DNA of 64,000 nucleotides from Medicago truncatula (lineage: Eukaryota > Streptophyta > Magnoliopsida > Fabales > Fabaceae). A model generated the notes under the pieces. The model was not told the DNA's origin. It made no database searches and saw only the letters and a list, made by a program, of their open reading frames with translations. The stretch is taken from the NCBI RefSeq assembly GCF_003473485.1, contig NC_053046.1:10240001-10304000 (forward strand). Direction: 5' to 3'. Positions 1 to 9,885 of this stretch are shown here, piece by piece. Position 1 is the first letter of the stretch; each line of letters opens with the position of its first letter. The translations under genes and the position numbers were made by a program.

Positions 1-2331
1 GAAGCATTTGGTTTAGAGCCTGAAGCTGTTAATCTTTGGATTGGAAACAAACATTCATCTACTTGGTTTCATAAGGATCATTATGAGAATCTTTATGCTG
101 TTGTTACTGGTCAAAAACACTTTCTTTTGTTTCCTCCTACTGATGTTCATCGCTTTTATATTCGGAATTACCCTGCTGCTACTTATAAATATTACATGGT
201 ATGATTCATTACTTTTCTTGTTCATTTCATGGGCTAATTGGATTTATTAAGTTTTCAGCTAAATAAGCTCTCCAGAATAGCTTATCAACTTATAACAAAA
301 TAGTTTGACCTTATTCTATCTTTTATAAAAATAGCTTATACATATGCCTTAAGCACTTAACTTAGTTGTTTATCCAAACAGGGCCTTGATGGGGGTGTGT
401 TGTTTAGTTATTTTTAATGATGGGGTTTCTGTTTTAATGTTAAAAGTTTTAACTTTTCGAGATGAAATCATTTGGGGTGTTGTGGATTTTTTTGTAGGAA
501 ACTGGAGAGTTTGATTTGGAACTTGACAAGCCAACTAGGTATGTGCCTTGGTGTAGTGTGAACCCTTTTCCTTCTCCGGAGAACTTGGAGGACGAGATTT
601 CAAAGTTTCCTTTATACTTCAATGGCCCTCCACCGTTTGAGTGTACTGTCAAGGCTGGGGAGATTCTTTACTTGTATGATTCTCTTCTTTTGCATTGCAT
701 CATGTATCTGTTTTTCTTCATCTTTCTTCTGTTGAATGATATTCGCAATATATTTAATTTAGCTGATTTCATAGCGTACCATTTATATTTTATTTACATG
801 TAAGAAGAAAATGCTGCAGCATTGCATGGCGCATTCCCCCAGTTTTTATGCTATTGCAAATTCATACCATAGTGTGATACCATAATATTCATGATTAAGA
901 AACTTGGCTTTCCAATATGTCATATCATGCCCATGATACATAAGGTCTTTCTTTCATAAATTACTAGTTACGAAGACCACAAAAATGGCGGAGAATAGAG
1001 CTGTAAAATTCTGTCATGCTTCATTTAGGGAAGATATAAATTAAGATGGGTAGATATATTGATTATGTTCAATTAGAGATGCTGATATGTGATACCTCAT
1101 ACGTACATAACCTGGCTTTGGATTCTGAAGTTGACCAATATCTGAATTACATCTCCATCTAAATTTGGGGATATCAATATAATGTTACTACGCTGTTAAA
1201 ACTTAAAATTTCATAAATCCGTGTGAAGGTTCCCTCATCATGCATTGCATTTTTTGAGTTATTCCATTTTCTCTAACAAAACTATTGAAGTTGATGGTGC
1301 AACCATTAATTTCAGCAGTTTTAATTAGCTTATTGAAATTAATGACACTTGAAAATCTTTACCATACTTAAACCTCCACATATACTAGTGAGTGAATGCA
1401 TGAAATCAATGGAAATTTCTGATTTCTGTCAACCATATGATTGTTGAGACAAGAATCAAACAGAAGGGTTATAGACTTAGCCGTGTTTAATTTACAGATG
1501 ACAAATCAATCATTTACTTCAACTTGCCAAAGTGAGTGAGTTCTGTTAGCTGATAAGCTATACCTGTTAACTGGTTTCAGTACTACATAGCAGTAGTAAG
1601 CAATCCTTCTGTTTTTAGTGCTGCATACACCTATGGCATAGATAACATCACCGCCTAGATAGTCATACAGCATTTACCGATGATTGTTGTCCAACATTTT
1701 TTCCATACAACATAAAGAGTGAATGCATGAAATTGGTGATATGTGTAATTATATTCCAAATCAAGTGATTCTGCCGTCGTCCCCCAACCCTGTTATAAAA
1801 ATAGCAGAAGAAAAATAAGGAATGATCGAACAACTGAACATCCACATTGCACATGGTTTAAGTTACATGCTGAATATATCAGTTGCTTGTCAACATAAAT
1901 GAGAATATTTGGCAACCTCATTTAATTAAACAAGAATTCAGTTATCTCTAATCTTATTGTTGCATGTCCTTTCTGTATATATATAATTATATTATATGTA
2001 TATAGTAATGCTGGTAATGAGAGGATGGGATTAATGCAGGCCAAGCATGTGGTTTCATCATGTTAGACAAAGTGGGGATGATGGAGAATTAACTATTGCA
2101 GTAAATTATTGTAAGGATCAATCCTCCTCTTTTCTGGTCAATATCCAATGTTAATAAGAAAATTTAACACAAATTTTATTTTATGCAGGGTATGATATGC
2201 AATTTGACATTAAGTATGCTTATTTCAACTTTTTACAATCTATTGATTACCGATCTCCTACGAGTCCAATGATGCCTGAGAAATTGTGTGAGGAGATAGA
2301 TTTTGGTCCTGATGACGATGAGACTAGATGA
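1..2331 (+). CDS. JmjC-domain (JMJD7-like) hydroxylase, 3' part
   Basis: Cut by the left window edge, so the N-terminus is missing. Four exons join in frame: 1..198, 498..673, 2040..2110 and 2189..2331 (stop TGA), all with GT-AG borders and phases 0, 2, 1; they give 195 residues. The product has the cupin/JmjC iron site. The HxD pair lies in [20 protein letters not shown] (first exon), followed by the FLLFPP strand, and the distal histidine lies in MWFHHVRQ (third exon). This arrangement is that of the small cupin_8/JmjC hydroxylases related to human JMJD7, Fe(II)/2-oxoglutarate enzymes that hydroxylate lysyl residues of GTPases. Plant substrates are not known to me. The large second intron (674-2039) holds no recognisable gene. 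The family call is fairly secure; the substrate is not inferable. Confidence 0.85.
258..385. repeat. Legume TIR repeat (GTTTGGATAAAC family), partial
   Basis: Lies in the first intron of the JmjC gene. It shows the pieces seen in other copies in this window: 'agcttatcaacttataac', 'agtttgaccttattctatc' and the terminal 'gtttatccaaacagggcc'. Fuller copies are at about 52.6 and 60.8 kb. The high copy number within 64 kb and the GGCCCTGTTTGGATAAAC-like ends suggest a short non-autonomous DNA transposon; superfamily not determined. Confidence 0.5.
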
Positions 2332-3936
2332 ATTATCATTTCTCAGTCGGTGATATTCGGCAATGTGGTCCTTCGATCGAATGCTGAAGACCAAAACAGA
2401 CAAGGCCACGTGAGCAAACACAATGGAAACAATGCGGGGAAGCATTACTTGCTTGCTGCTAACTTGACTTGTGCCCAATGTATACACAATTTTGTTCTGT
2501 CTTTCATTTGTATATGACGATGATGATGATGTGATATGAATTCACCCCTTTACCATTTGTCTCCTTTGGTGGGAATGTTGTAAAAGTACGGTTGGAGGCT
2601 ACTGTCCCAAAACAAACATTTTTCTCAGTTGGGTTTTTCTAATTGTTTTTCACTTTGAATTTTTCCATACTATTAGTCTACATTGTTTGTGCAAACTCAT
2701 AATTTTATCCATTAGTATTAATAAGCACTATCTATTCAGTCTTCAGTTTGGCATAATTTGGTCTCGTCTTTTCTAATCAATACTACTACCACTCATGGTG
2801 GAGTTTAGGGAAATGTTGGGTTACCTGTATCATAAAGGAGCATGAAATGGGCGAATTTTTTTGGTGATTTATGTACATAAAATCAAACAGATATAAAATT
2901 TATGTAAGTAAATTTTTAGTCTCTATATTGAGATTGGATCGTCTCATGTGTAATTTTCACACCAGATGAATAAATATGATCTCTTATAATTAAAAAATGA
3001 AGAAACACGTGAGAAACTTAGATGAGGTGAGTTTTGAATGATAGAAGATTATAACTCATCATGTAAAATCTACAAATTAAAGGGCAAAATCTCTCTATTT
3101 TACATTTTTATACTAATATTTAACTCTGCAATATTTTGTCAAAAAAAAAAAAAAAACTCTGCAATATTGGTCTCTCATTTTTTTTTTTTATGATCAAAGG
3201 AATTAAGTTAAAAAACTAAACGATATGAACTAACCCTTCTTACATTATCTTCTAATAGAAATTTTAAAATAGAGATTGAATTTTTCCATCCATACATTTT
3301 GAGATTGAATTTTAATGATATAACAAATGAGATATTCATTTGAAAATCGAGTTGATGTGACAACATCTTAATTGATTTTCATATAAAATAATTAATTTTT
3401 ACGTCGTAAAGACATTCATTAATTTGTATCATAAAACAATCAAATTCGATGCATTGTGTTACATGGATTCTCATTGAACAAAAATGTCGAAACAATTGTT
3501 GCATAAACATCTCATAGATATCATAAAAATCAATCTAAAATGTATAGGTTAAAGAAAAAAGTAAAACATTTTAGAAGTGCTAGGCATCAAATTTGACTTT
3601 AGAAATTTAAGATTGAAATTCTGAGTAAGAAAAATAGAAAATAAAAAATGTATTTACGTTTAAAATTCATAAAAAATTAAATTGAAAAGAAAATGAATAT
3701 GAAAACTTAAATTTCGAGTTTGTTTCAGATAAATTTTAAGTTTCATGTTTGTTTTAGATAGATGCTTTAATTTTCGAAAGTTTCAGATAGATTTTTGAGT
3801 TTGTTTCGAAAGTGACTTATCTAATAAACTCGCAGACAAAGGTAGCAGTTTCCAGAAAAGGAAAAAACCATGATGACTGGAAAACATTTTATGCGATTTG
3901 TCGTAGGTTGTCTGTCTCTATCCTGTTGAATTCAAA
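2332..3936. other. Intergenic region, AT-rich
   Basis: Holds the JmjC 3' UTR and the presumed promoter of the PPR gene. Long A and T tracts occur at about 3140-3190. 3700-3810 carries a degenerate threefold phrase ('gtttcagatagattttgag' type). No gene or clear mobile element seen. Confidence 0.5.
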
Positions 3937-5193
3937 ATGGAAGCTATCGTTGCTCCACCACCGCCGGCACCACCCACCCGCCGCCGCAACGCAGACACCA
4001 CTTCAACAACCTCTCCTCCTTCCAACCACCAACCTCACCTTCTTCGTTTACCCCTCCGTCGTAACCCCAAACCCAAAAACCTCTCTCTCATTCACCCTTC
4101 TTCACAACCTATTACTCCTCCAAAGAAGAGCAAGCGAAGAAGAAAATGTGATACAACTTCACACATCTTACCCTTAATGGATGCTCTTCACTTTCCCATA
4201 ACCATTGATATTTACACCTCATTGGTCAAAGAATGTACTCTTTCCACCGACCCAGAAACTGCTATTGAGTTGCATACACAAATCATAACTAGAGGCATCG
4301 AACTGCCATTGACATTGCTCAATCGGATTCTGATTATGTTTGTTTCATGCGGTTTATTGGAGAATGCACGCCGAGTGTTTGATGTAATGTCTGTGAGGGA
4401 TTTTCATTCTTGGGCTACCTTGTTTGTTTCTTATTATGAAAATGGTGAGTATGAGAATGCTATAGATGTTTTTGTTAGTATGTTATGTCAATTGGATGTG
4501 ATGGGGTTTTCTTTTCCTCCGTGGATTTGGTCTTGTCTTCTCAAGGCTTGTGCTTGTACTATGAATGTACCTCTAGGAATGCAAGTTCATGGATGTTTAT
4601 TGAAGTTGGGTGCTTGCGACCATGTGCTTATTAGTAGCTCTTTGATTAGATTTTACGGGAGGTTCAAGTGTTTGGAAGATGCAAACATGGTTTTTAATCG
4701 AGTGTCGCGGCATAACACATTGACTTGGACTGCGAAAATTGTCAGCAGTTGCAGGGAAAGGCATTTCTCTGAGGCTCTTGGTGATTTCAAGAAGATGGGA
4801 AGGGTAGGGGTAAAGAAGGACAGTTTTACGTTTTCTAGTGTTCTCAAGGCTTGTGGAAGGATGCAGAATCGTGGAAGCTGCGGTGAACAGGTTCATGCGG
4901 ATGCAATTAAACTTGGATTGGACTCGGATAGTTACGTGCAGTGTAGTTTGATAGCCATGTATGGAAGAAGTGGATTACTAAGAGATGCAGAACTGGTATT
5001 TGAAATGACACGAAATGAAAGAAATGTCGATAGTTTGAATGCGATGCTTATGGGTTACATACAAAATGGTTTGTATATTGAAGCTGTTAAGTTTGTGTAT
5101 CAGATGAAGGCGGCTGGAGTGCAGCCACATGAACCACTGCTTGAAAAACTAAGAATTGCTTGTGGCAGTTCTAACTTTTCAAGCATGAACTAA
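3937..5193 (+). CDS. Pentatricopeptide repeat protein, plastid-type
   Basis: Single-exon gene of 418 residues. The first 75 residues are rich in Pro, Arg, Ser and Thr and poor in acidic residues, as in a plastid transit peptide. From about residue 90 onward there are tandem PPR motifs of the PLS style, with phrases such as GLLENARRVFDVMSVRD, SLIRFYGRFKCLEDANMVF and SLIAMYGRSGLLRDAELVF. There is no C-terminal E or DYW domain. The protein ends at SSNFSSMN. Length and layout resemble Arabidopsis At1g31790 (from memory). PPR proteins bind organelle RNA in a sequence-specific way and act in editing, splicing or stability; the target cannot be read here. The start chosen is the first ATG of the long frame. 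Two truncated copies of the 3' half lie at 13.1 and 23.6 kb, so this is the only complete member. Confidence 0.9.
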   Translation: MEAIVAPPPPAPPTRRRNADTTSTTSPPSNHQPHLLRLPLRRNPKPKNLSLIHPSSQPITPPKKSKRRRKCDTTSHILPLMDALHFPITIDIYTSLVKECTLSTDPETAIELHTQIITRGIELPLTLLNRILIMFVSCGLLENARRVFDVMSVRDFHSWATLFVSYYENGEYENAIDVFVSMLCQLDVMGFSFPPWIWSCLLKACACTMNVPLGMQVHGCLLKLGACDHVLISSSLIRFYGRFKCLEDANMVFNRVSRHNTLTWTAKIVSSCRERHFSEALGDFKKMGRVGVKKDSFTFSSVLKACGRMQNRGSCGEQVHADAIKLGLDSDSYVQCSLIAMYGRSGLLRDAELVFEMTRNERNVDSLNAMLMGYIQNGLYIEAVKFVYQMKAAGVQPHEPLLEKLRIACGSSNFSSMN

Positions 5194-6007
5194 CTAAGTA
5201 GGTTGTACATACACATGTTAAAGATGCTGAATGGAAGCTTTTAAAATATACTGAAATTTACACATAACTTTGCAGTTTCAAACTTGTGATAGTCTTTAAT
5301 TGCATATAAAAGTATTATGAAGAACTCTAGTTTAAATTCCATTATATAGAGTAAACGTGCAGATGAATGTGAATCTGATTTTAGGAAAAAAAAAATGTTG
5401 ATGGCATGATAAAATCATTGATGGTAAAGGATATTAATTCAAAAACAGTATGTTTTATCTTCCAAGTAAAAGTATAATGGAGTTGAAATTTTACTACAAA
5501 AGAATATAATTTCAGGGGCAAAGTTTAAATCAAAACAAAAGAGAAGAGAAAATATCTATACTTCTACTTGTTTTGCTTTCACTGCCATGACTTTGATTTA
5601 TTTATAGATTGAGGTTAACTTTACTTTTGAATGTACAGAACTAGGTTACTAGACGAAGGTTGTTTTTTGGGATATGAACTGCTAAACAAATGTAATGTAC
5701 TGATTTTGATTTGGAATTTTTTTTCCATATTGTTCAATGATTTTTTATGTACTGAACTTTTAATACTTTAGATTACTTTTTCTAGGTGTTTGTAATTCAC
5801 CTAGAACAAGATTTAATCAGAATTGAAGATTTAATCAGACTTGCTTGGCTGTAATCAGATTAGAGAAACTTTAATCAGTTTGTAGCTATTTTTATCAGAT
5901 TGCTTTAATTAGATTTGCTTCCTTGTTGCATTATTTAGTCCAGATGAATGTTTGAGTGGGGCCTAGTTATATTATATACCATTTTTGCATAAGTGCAAAA
6001 ACAATGA
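5194..6007. other. PPR 3' flank
   Basis: The first roughly 200 bases (cacatgttaaagatgctg and onward to about 5400) are shared with the 3' flanks of both PPR pseudogenes, so the duplication extended past the stop codon. 5800-5930 repeats the phrase 'ttaatcagattt' four times. No gene seen. Confidence 0.6.
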
Positions 6008-6325
6008 GAGCTACTCGGTAAAAAAGGAAAGTCCATTGACTTAGTTAGTTGGGACCGTCTTGGAACTATGAAGAGCAAAGGGGGCATCGGTTTCAAAGGT
6101 TTTGGCGAATTCAACAAAGCCTTACTCGGTAAACAATGTTGGAGACTCATTACAAATACCAATTCTATAATTGCAAAGGTCTTTAAGAGTAGATACTTTC
6201 CTAGATCCAATTTCATGGAGTCTACAATAGGGTATCAGCCGAGCTACTCGTGGAGGAGCATGTTCAATGCGAAGGATTTCATAGATCTAGGAGCAAGGTC
6301 GTCAATAGGTAATGGTCAACTGTCG
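6008..6325 (+). pseudogene. LINE (non-LTR) reverse transcriptase scrap
   Basis: An open frame through about 6008-6325 reads KGKSIDLVSWDRLG, MKSKGGIGFKGFGEFNKALL, GKQCWRLITNTNS, VFKSRYFP and YSWRSMF. These are the characteristic C-terminal reverse-transcriptase-side blocks of plant LINEs (normally 'W..kl..pk..GGLGfr....fN.ALL.KQ.WRL'). The fragment stops at ARSSIGNGQLSV, where 'RwriGnG' blocks are expected, and then runs into an unrelated sequence shared with 30.6 kb. Only about 100 codons of a more than 1000-codon protein remain, so it is a dead 5'- and 3'-truncated copy. Confidence 0.85.
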
Positions 6326-8040
6326 GTTTTAACTGGTGAGGAGATTACACCAAGAAAATTGAAATGAAGTTGGATACTTCCAAATTCAACCAAGTTTGAC
6401 AAAAAATGGTTTCTTAGAAGTTAGATCTAATGCTATGAAAATTGAACATATAAGACAATATTAGTTTATCTTTTTGCTACACTTTGCATCAGTTGATTCT
6501 AGAGGTGTAAATATATGTTTTAATGTTTTATTTTTTTTGAAGGAATATGTTTGAATGTTCTTGAGTGTAATTAATTTTGCCTTCAAATTTTAATTTTCAC
6601 TTCTTTTTTTCTTCACATAAAGTTGCACATGAATGGAATACAATACATTAAAAAGTTGCTACACATCGCTAACTAATTTTAAATGACAAAACCAACCATC
6701 TTAAACACAATATCTTTGAATTTACGAACAAGCTCCTAACACTCAAATTAATAGCATGAATTAACAAAATATATATAAAGGTGACAAATTCAAAGTGTTC
6801 AAAATACTCATGCATCTAAATCTATAACGATGATATCCAAGCCATTGGTTGAGTCCACCGGTTGAATTTGTAACGAATCAAAGTTGCTCTATCAATTTAA
6901 ACAAAATAAACACTAAGAAAATAGAAAATCAGAACGTTGCACCAAGACAATAGACAAATGAACGTCGCACTCAGACGATAAACTCAGAAAAACACAAAAG
7001 AAAAACCAAATATATGTGGATATATAGTTAATTTTACATAATTAAATTTTTGAAAATTATTTATTATCACCTACTTTTATTTTATTTAATGGTTTTTCCT
7101 AATGTTTAGTGAAAAGACCCTACGAATCTGAAGTGAATCGCTACCTACTTGTTGCATAACTAAAACGTGAGTATTGACATCTGGAGCTTACATGTCACTA
7201 CACAATAATTCTTTCATCGTGGTGGCAGTGATAGGATGTCACTACTCTCTGTCACCCAAAATATCTCTCCTTCACAAATGCATGTGAAAAGGGTGGTATT
7301 TGACCTACGTTCCCCATGACTGACCCAAAAGTAATATCGTTAAAACAATTGTTTTAAGCCTGAAAAAATATGAAAAAAAAATCATTCGATAAAAAATGCT
7401 TCATATTTTATTGTTGATAATAAGAATAATACAAGATAAAAAGCTCATACATTATACCTAAACAATATTGGTTTCTTATAAATAAAAAGGTGTTAGATGT
7501 TTATTTATGTAAAAACTTTCGATCATTTACTTTTAAAATGTTCGTCCTGTGTGTAAGGTTTTATATGTTATACTAAAATAGTATTGCTGAATTTTTTAGT
7601 AAACATATGTTGATCTATTAGTTATATTATATTCATTCATACCGAATTCGATTATTAGATGGAATAATGATTGATCAAATTATATTTATCTTGCAGTCAA
7701 ACTTTAAATTACCACGACCTTATTCCTCTGAAAAATAAGTGGATTGACACAAGTTGAAAGTAGATATAATCTTTTGTGGTAATCAAAAGCGAAAGTAAAT
7801 ATACTTATAGTAATGAAAAATAGATTTAACTTTATTTTTTTAAGTAGAATTCGAGTTGAGTTGTAAAAAAAATTATTTTAACATCGTTGAATGTTCTTTG
7901 TAAAAAAATATGTTGTTATTACTGCTTTATTGTATTTTTTTTTAATCCATGAAATGGCTTTAACTTTAACCATAAAACTTGAGTCGACTAGGTTTGGGTT
8001 TTTCCTTAATTTCAAAATTTAGAAATGTATTTTTTATAAT
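6326..8040. other. Intergenic, with repeat shared with 30 kb
   Basis: 6330-6500 ('attacaccaagaaaattg' onward) matches two blocks at 29.9-30.9 kb. The rest is AT-rich with no gene that I can support. Confidence 0.5.
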
Positions 8041-8118
8041 GTCCTCGTGAGCTTAACTCAGTTCGTAAGGACAATGCATGAAATATGCAAGGTCCGGGGT
8101 TCGATCCCTGGCCACCAC
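8041..8118 (+). mobile_element. tRNA-derived SINE, short type
   Basis: Starts gtcctcgtgagcttaactca with a tRNA-like A box, has the B box 'ggttcgatccc' at about 8098-8108, and ends in ccaccac followed by an A-rich tail. The cloverleaf is not kept, so it is not a tRNA gene. Flanking 'aaatgtat' copies before and after may be the target duplication. Confidence 0.7.
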
Positions 8119-8326
8119 AAAAAACAAAAAATATAAATGTATAATATAAACAAATGAAAATGTTATCGTGCTTGTGTGGAATCCACATAATCACATGTCA
8201 GATTTTTGTATCGGTGTCAAGGGATGTATTGCCACATAAGGGTCATAACTCATAAACAAAATACAAGAGAGGGTATTGTGGACACTGACATCCAAATCCC
8301 AACCCACTATGATTGCATCAAACTTA

Positions 8327-8481
8327 CTCCATCCGGTTCTATTTATAAGAAAAAAAAAATTAACTTTTTAGATTTATTGAACAATTGATGTATCTTGTCT
8401 AGAATATATATAGACGAGATACATCATTTATACAATGAATCAAAAAAGTCAAATGTTTCTAATAAATAAGACCGGAGGGAG
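8327..8481. mobile_element. Stowaway (Tc1/Mariner) MITE
   Basis: 155 bp flanked by TA (8325-8326 and 8482-8483). Termini ctccatccggttctatttat and, on the other strand, ctccctccggtcttatttat are matching inverted repeats typical of Stowaway elements. The centre contains a further hairpin (gatgtatctTGTCT / AGACgagatacatc). The sister duplication unit has the uninserted sequence 'aaacttacatttttac' at about 16809-16824 with one TA, which fixes both boundaries. Confidence 0.92.
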
Positions 8482-8815
8482 TACATTTTTACTTCTAGTA
8501 GATTAGAACTCTTAAAATAAATCTTAAGTTAAGTTTCTATGCTAATTTTTATTTAGGTCTTGTTAACGAGTGTCCCTAGGTACTCTTTAAGCATGCTAAT
8601 AAAGTAATTATTCTTTCAAAATTTAAAAGTTTTCAATTTCCGATGCACTGGTTACACAAACTTTTTTAAAAAGTTACTATTTAATGTCTTTAATTAGGAC
8701 ACTAGTTAACATTTCTGTTTTATTTTAAGGTGAACCCTTATACAAATTGTTTTCTCAATTCTCAATTTGTTTTTAAACAGTGTGGTTTTAAACTTTTTAC
8801 ATATTTAATCGAATT

Positions 8816-9525
8816 GGAAAATGATTGGTAGACACACTTGTTTTGTACACCCTTTGATACCACTACACATGTGGCATTTTAATTAAAAAAAAAAATTTAC
8901 TCTCTCTCCTCAAATCCTCATCTCTCCCGTTCCCGCTCCTCTCTTTCTCACTTTGTACAAAACAAAAGAAACTCAACCCTTTCTCTCTCCAACTATCTAT
9001 GTTCTCCATCCATTCCTCCCCCTCCGCCTCGTCGCCGCCGCCGTACTCTCTCTCTACCCCTTTCTTTTCCGGCCATCCATGGTGATCAGATCAGTGGTTG
9101 GTGGTTGTTTGATCAATGACAGTGGTGGTGGTGAGATCTGTATGTGAGAAAGTCGACGGTGGTAATGAGATATAAGGATATGAACGACGGCGACTGTGGT
9201 GGGGAGCGACGGTGGACGTACGGGGGTCGAAGACAGACTTAAGTTGTTAGATCTGACGGCGACGATGGTGCGGGTGAAGTTTGAGGGTGATGACGGCGAC
9301 GGTGGTGGGGAGATTTGAGGTTGAAAACGGCTGACGACGGTGGCCGGTGGTGGTTCCGATGAGGGAGAAGAAAGAAGGGTCTGAAGAAGAAAGAATGTGT
9401 TGACAAAATTGTTTGACCTTTGGACAAAATTATCCCTTCTTTTTTGTTAAATGGCAAAATTGCCCCTGCCATATGGGGTGTATAAGGATGGTATGCCACA
9501 TGGAGTGGTCTATCTATCACCACTC
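8816..9525. mobile_element. Mutator-like non-autonomous element
   Basis: Flanked by a perfect 9-bp direct repeat aatcgaatt (8807-8815 and 9526-9534), the target duplication length of Mutator-like elements. The ends form an imperfect inverted repeat: ggaaaaTGATtggTAGACacACT on the left and gagtggTGATagaTAGACcACT on the right (reverse complement); a second pair, 'acatgtggca' / 'tgccacatgg', lies further in. The interior (about 9000-9400) is much richer in G+C than its surroundings and carries short open frames of low complexity, which could be captured gene sequence. No transposase is present. Confidence 0.6.
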
Positions 9526-9602
9526 AATCGAATTTGGAGACAGAGAAAGCCAAATGTGTCTCTGCTCCGTTCCGTTGCATGAAAAACATTAAACCACGTT
9601 AC

Positions 9603-9650
9603 CCTTTAAGAGATCTAGTTATATGTCCTTTAAGAGATCTAGTTATACGT
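9603..9650 (+). repeat. 24-bp tandem duplication
   Basis: cctttaagagatctagttat plus four bases occurs twice (9603-9626, 9627-9650), differing at one base. The equivalent place downstream of the second CCD4 gene (about 18380) has a single copy, so this is a local duplication in the CCD4a 3' flank. Confidence 0.85.
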
Positions 9651-9885
9651 CGAATAGCACTTAAGTACCATAATTGTATATATATACATCAAATACTCTA
9701 CTTTCCTCTCCTTACTATAAGTGGAATGTAGCCTTAACGTCCCTAACAACAAATTATTTATTCAAAGTTTAAACCCCATTTGTTTCAATGATTGTTCCCC
9801 TTTACCGTATAAACAACAATAGTTGTATCTTAGAACAAGACAAACCATGCCCTTTAATAAAAAAAGAAGACAAACTATGCCTTCC

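Noticed and set aside
3812..4177. Alternative frame overlapping the PPR start
   Set aside because: The longer frame carries the PPR motifs and its own transit-like N-terminus; this frame is a shadow.
4597..4896. Minus-strand frame within the PPR gene
   Set aside because: Antisense shadow of the PPR coding sequence.
8041..8118. tRNA gene suggested by the ggttcgatccc B box
   Set aside because: No cloverleaf; an A-rich tail and family resemblance show it is a SINE.
9239..9523. Minus-strand open frame of about 94 codons
   Set aside because: Low-complexity His/Pro/Ser-rich product inside the Mutator-like element; no domain and no upstream signal. It may be cargo but I cannot support a gene.
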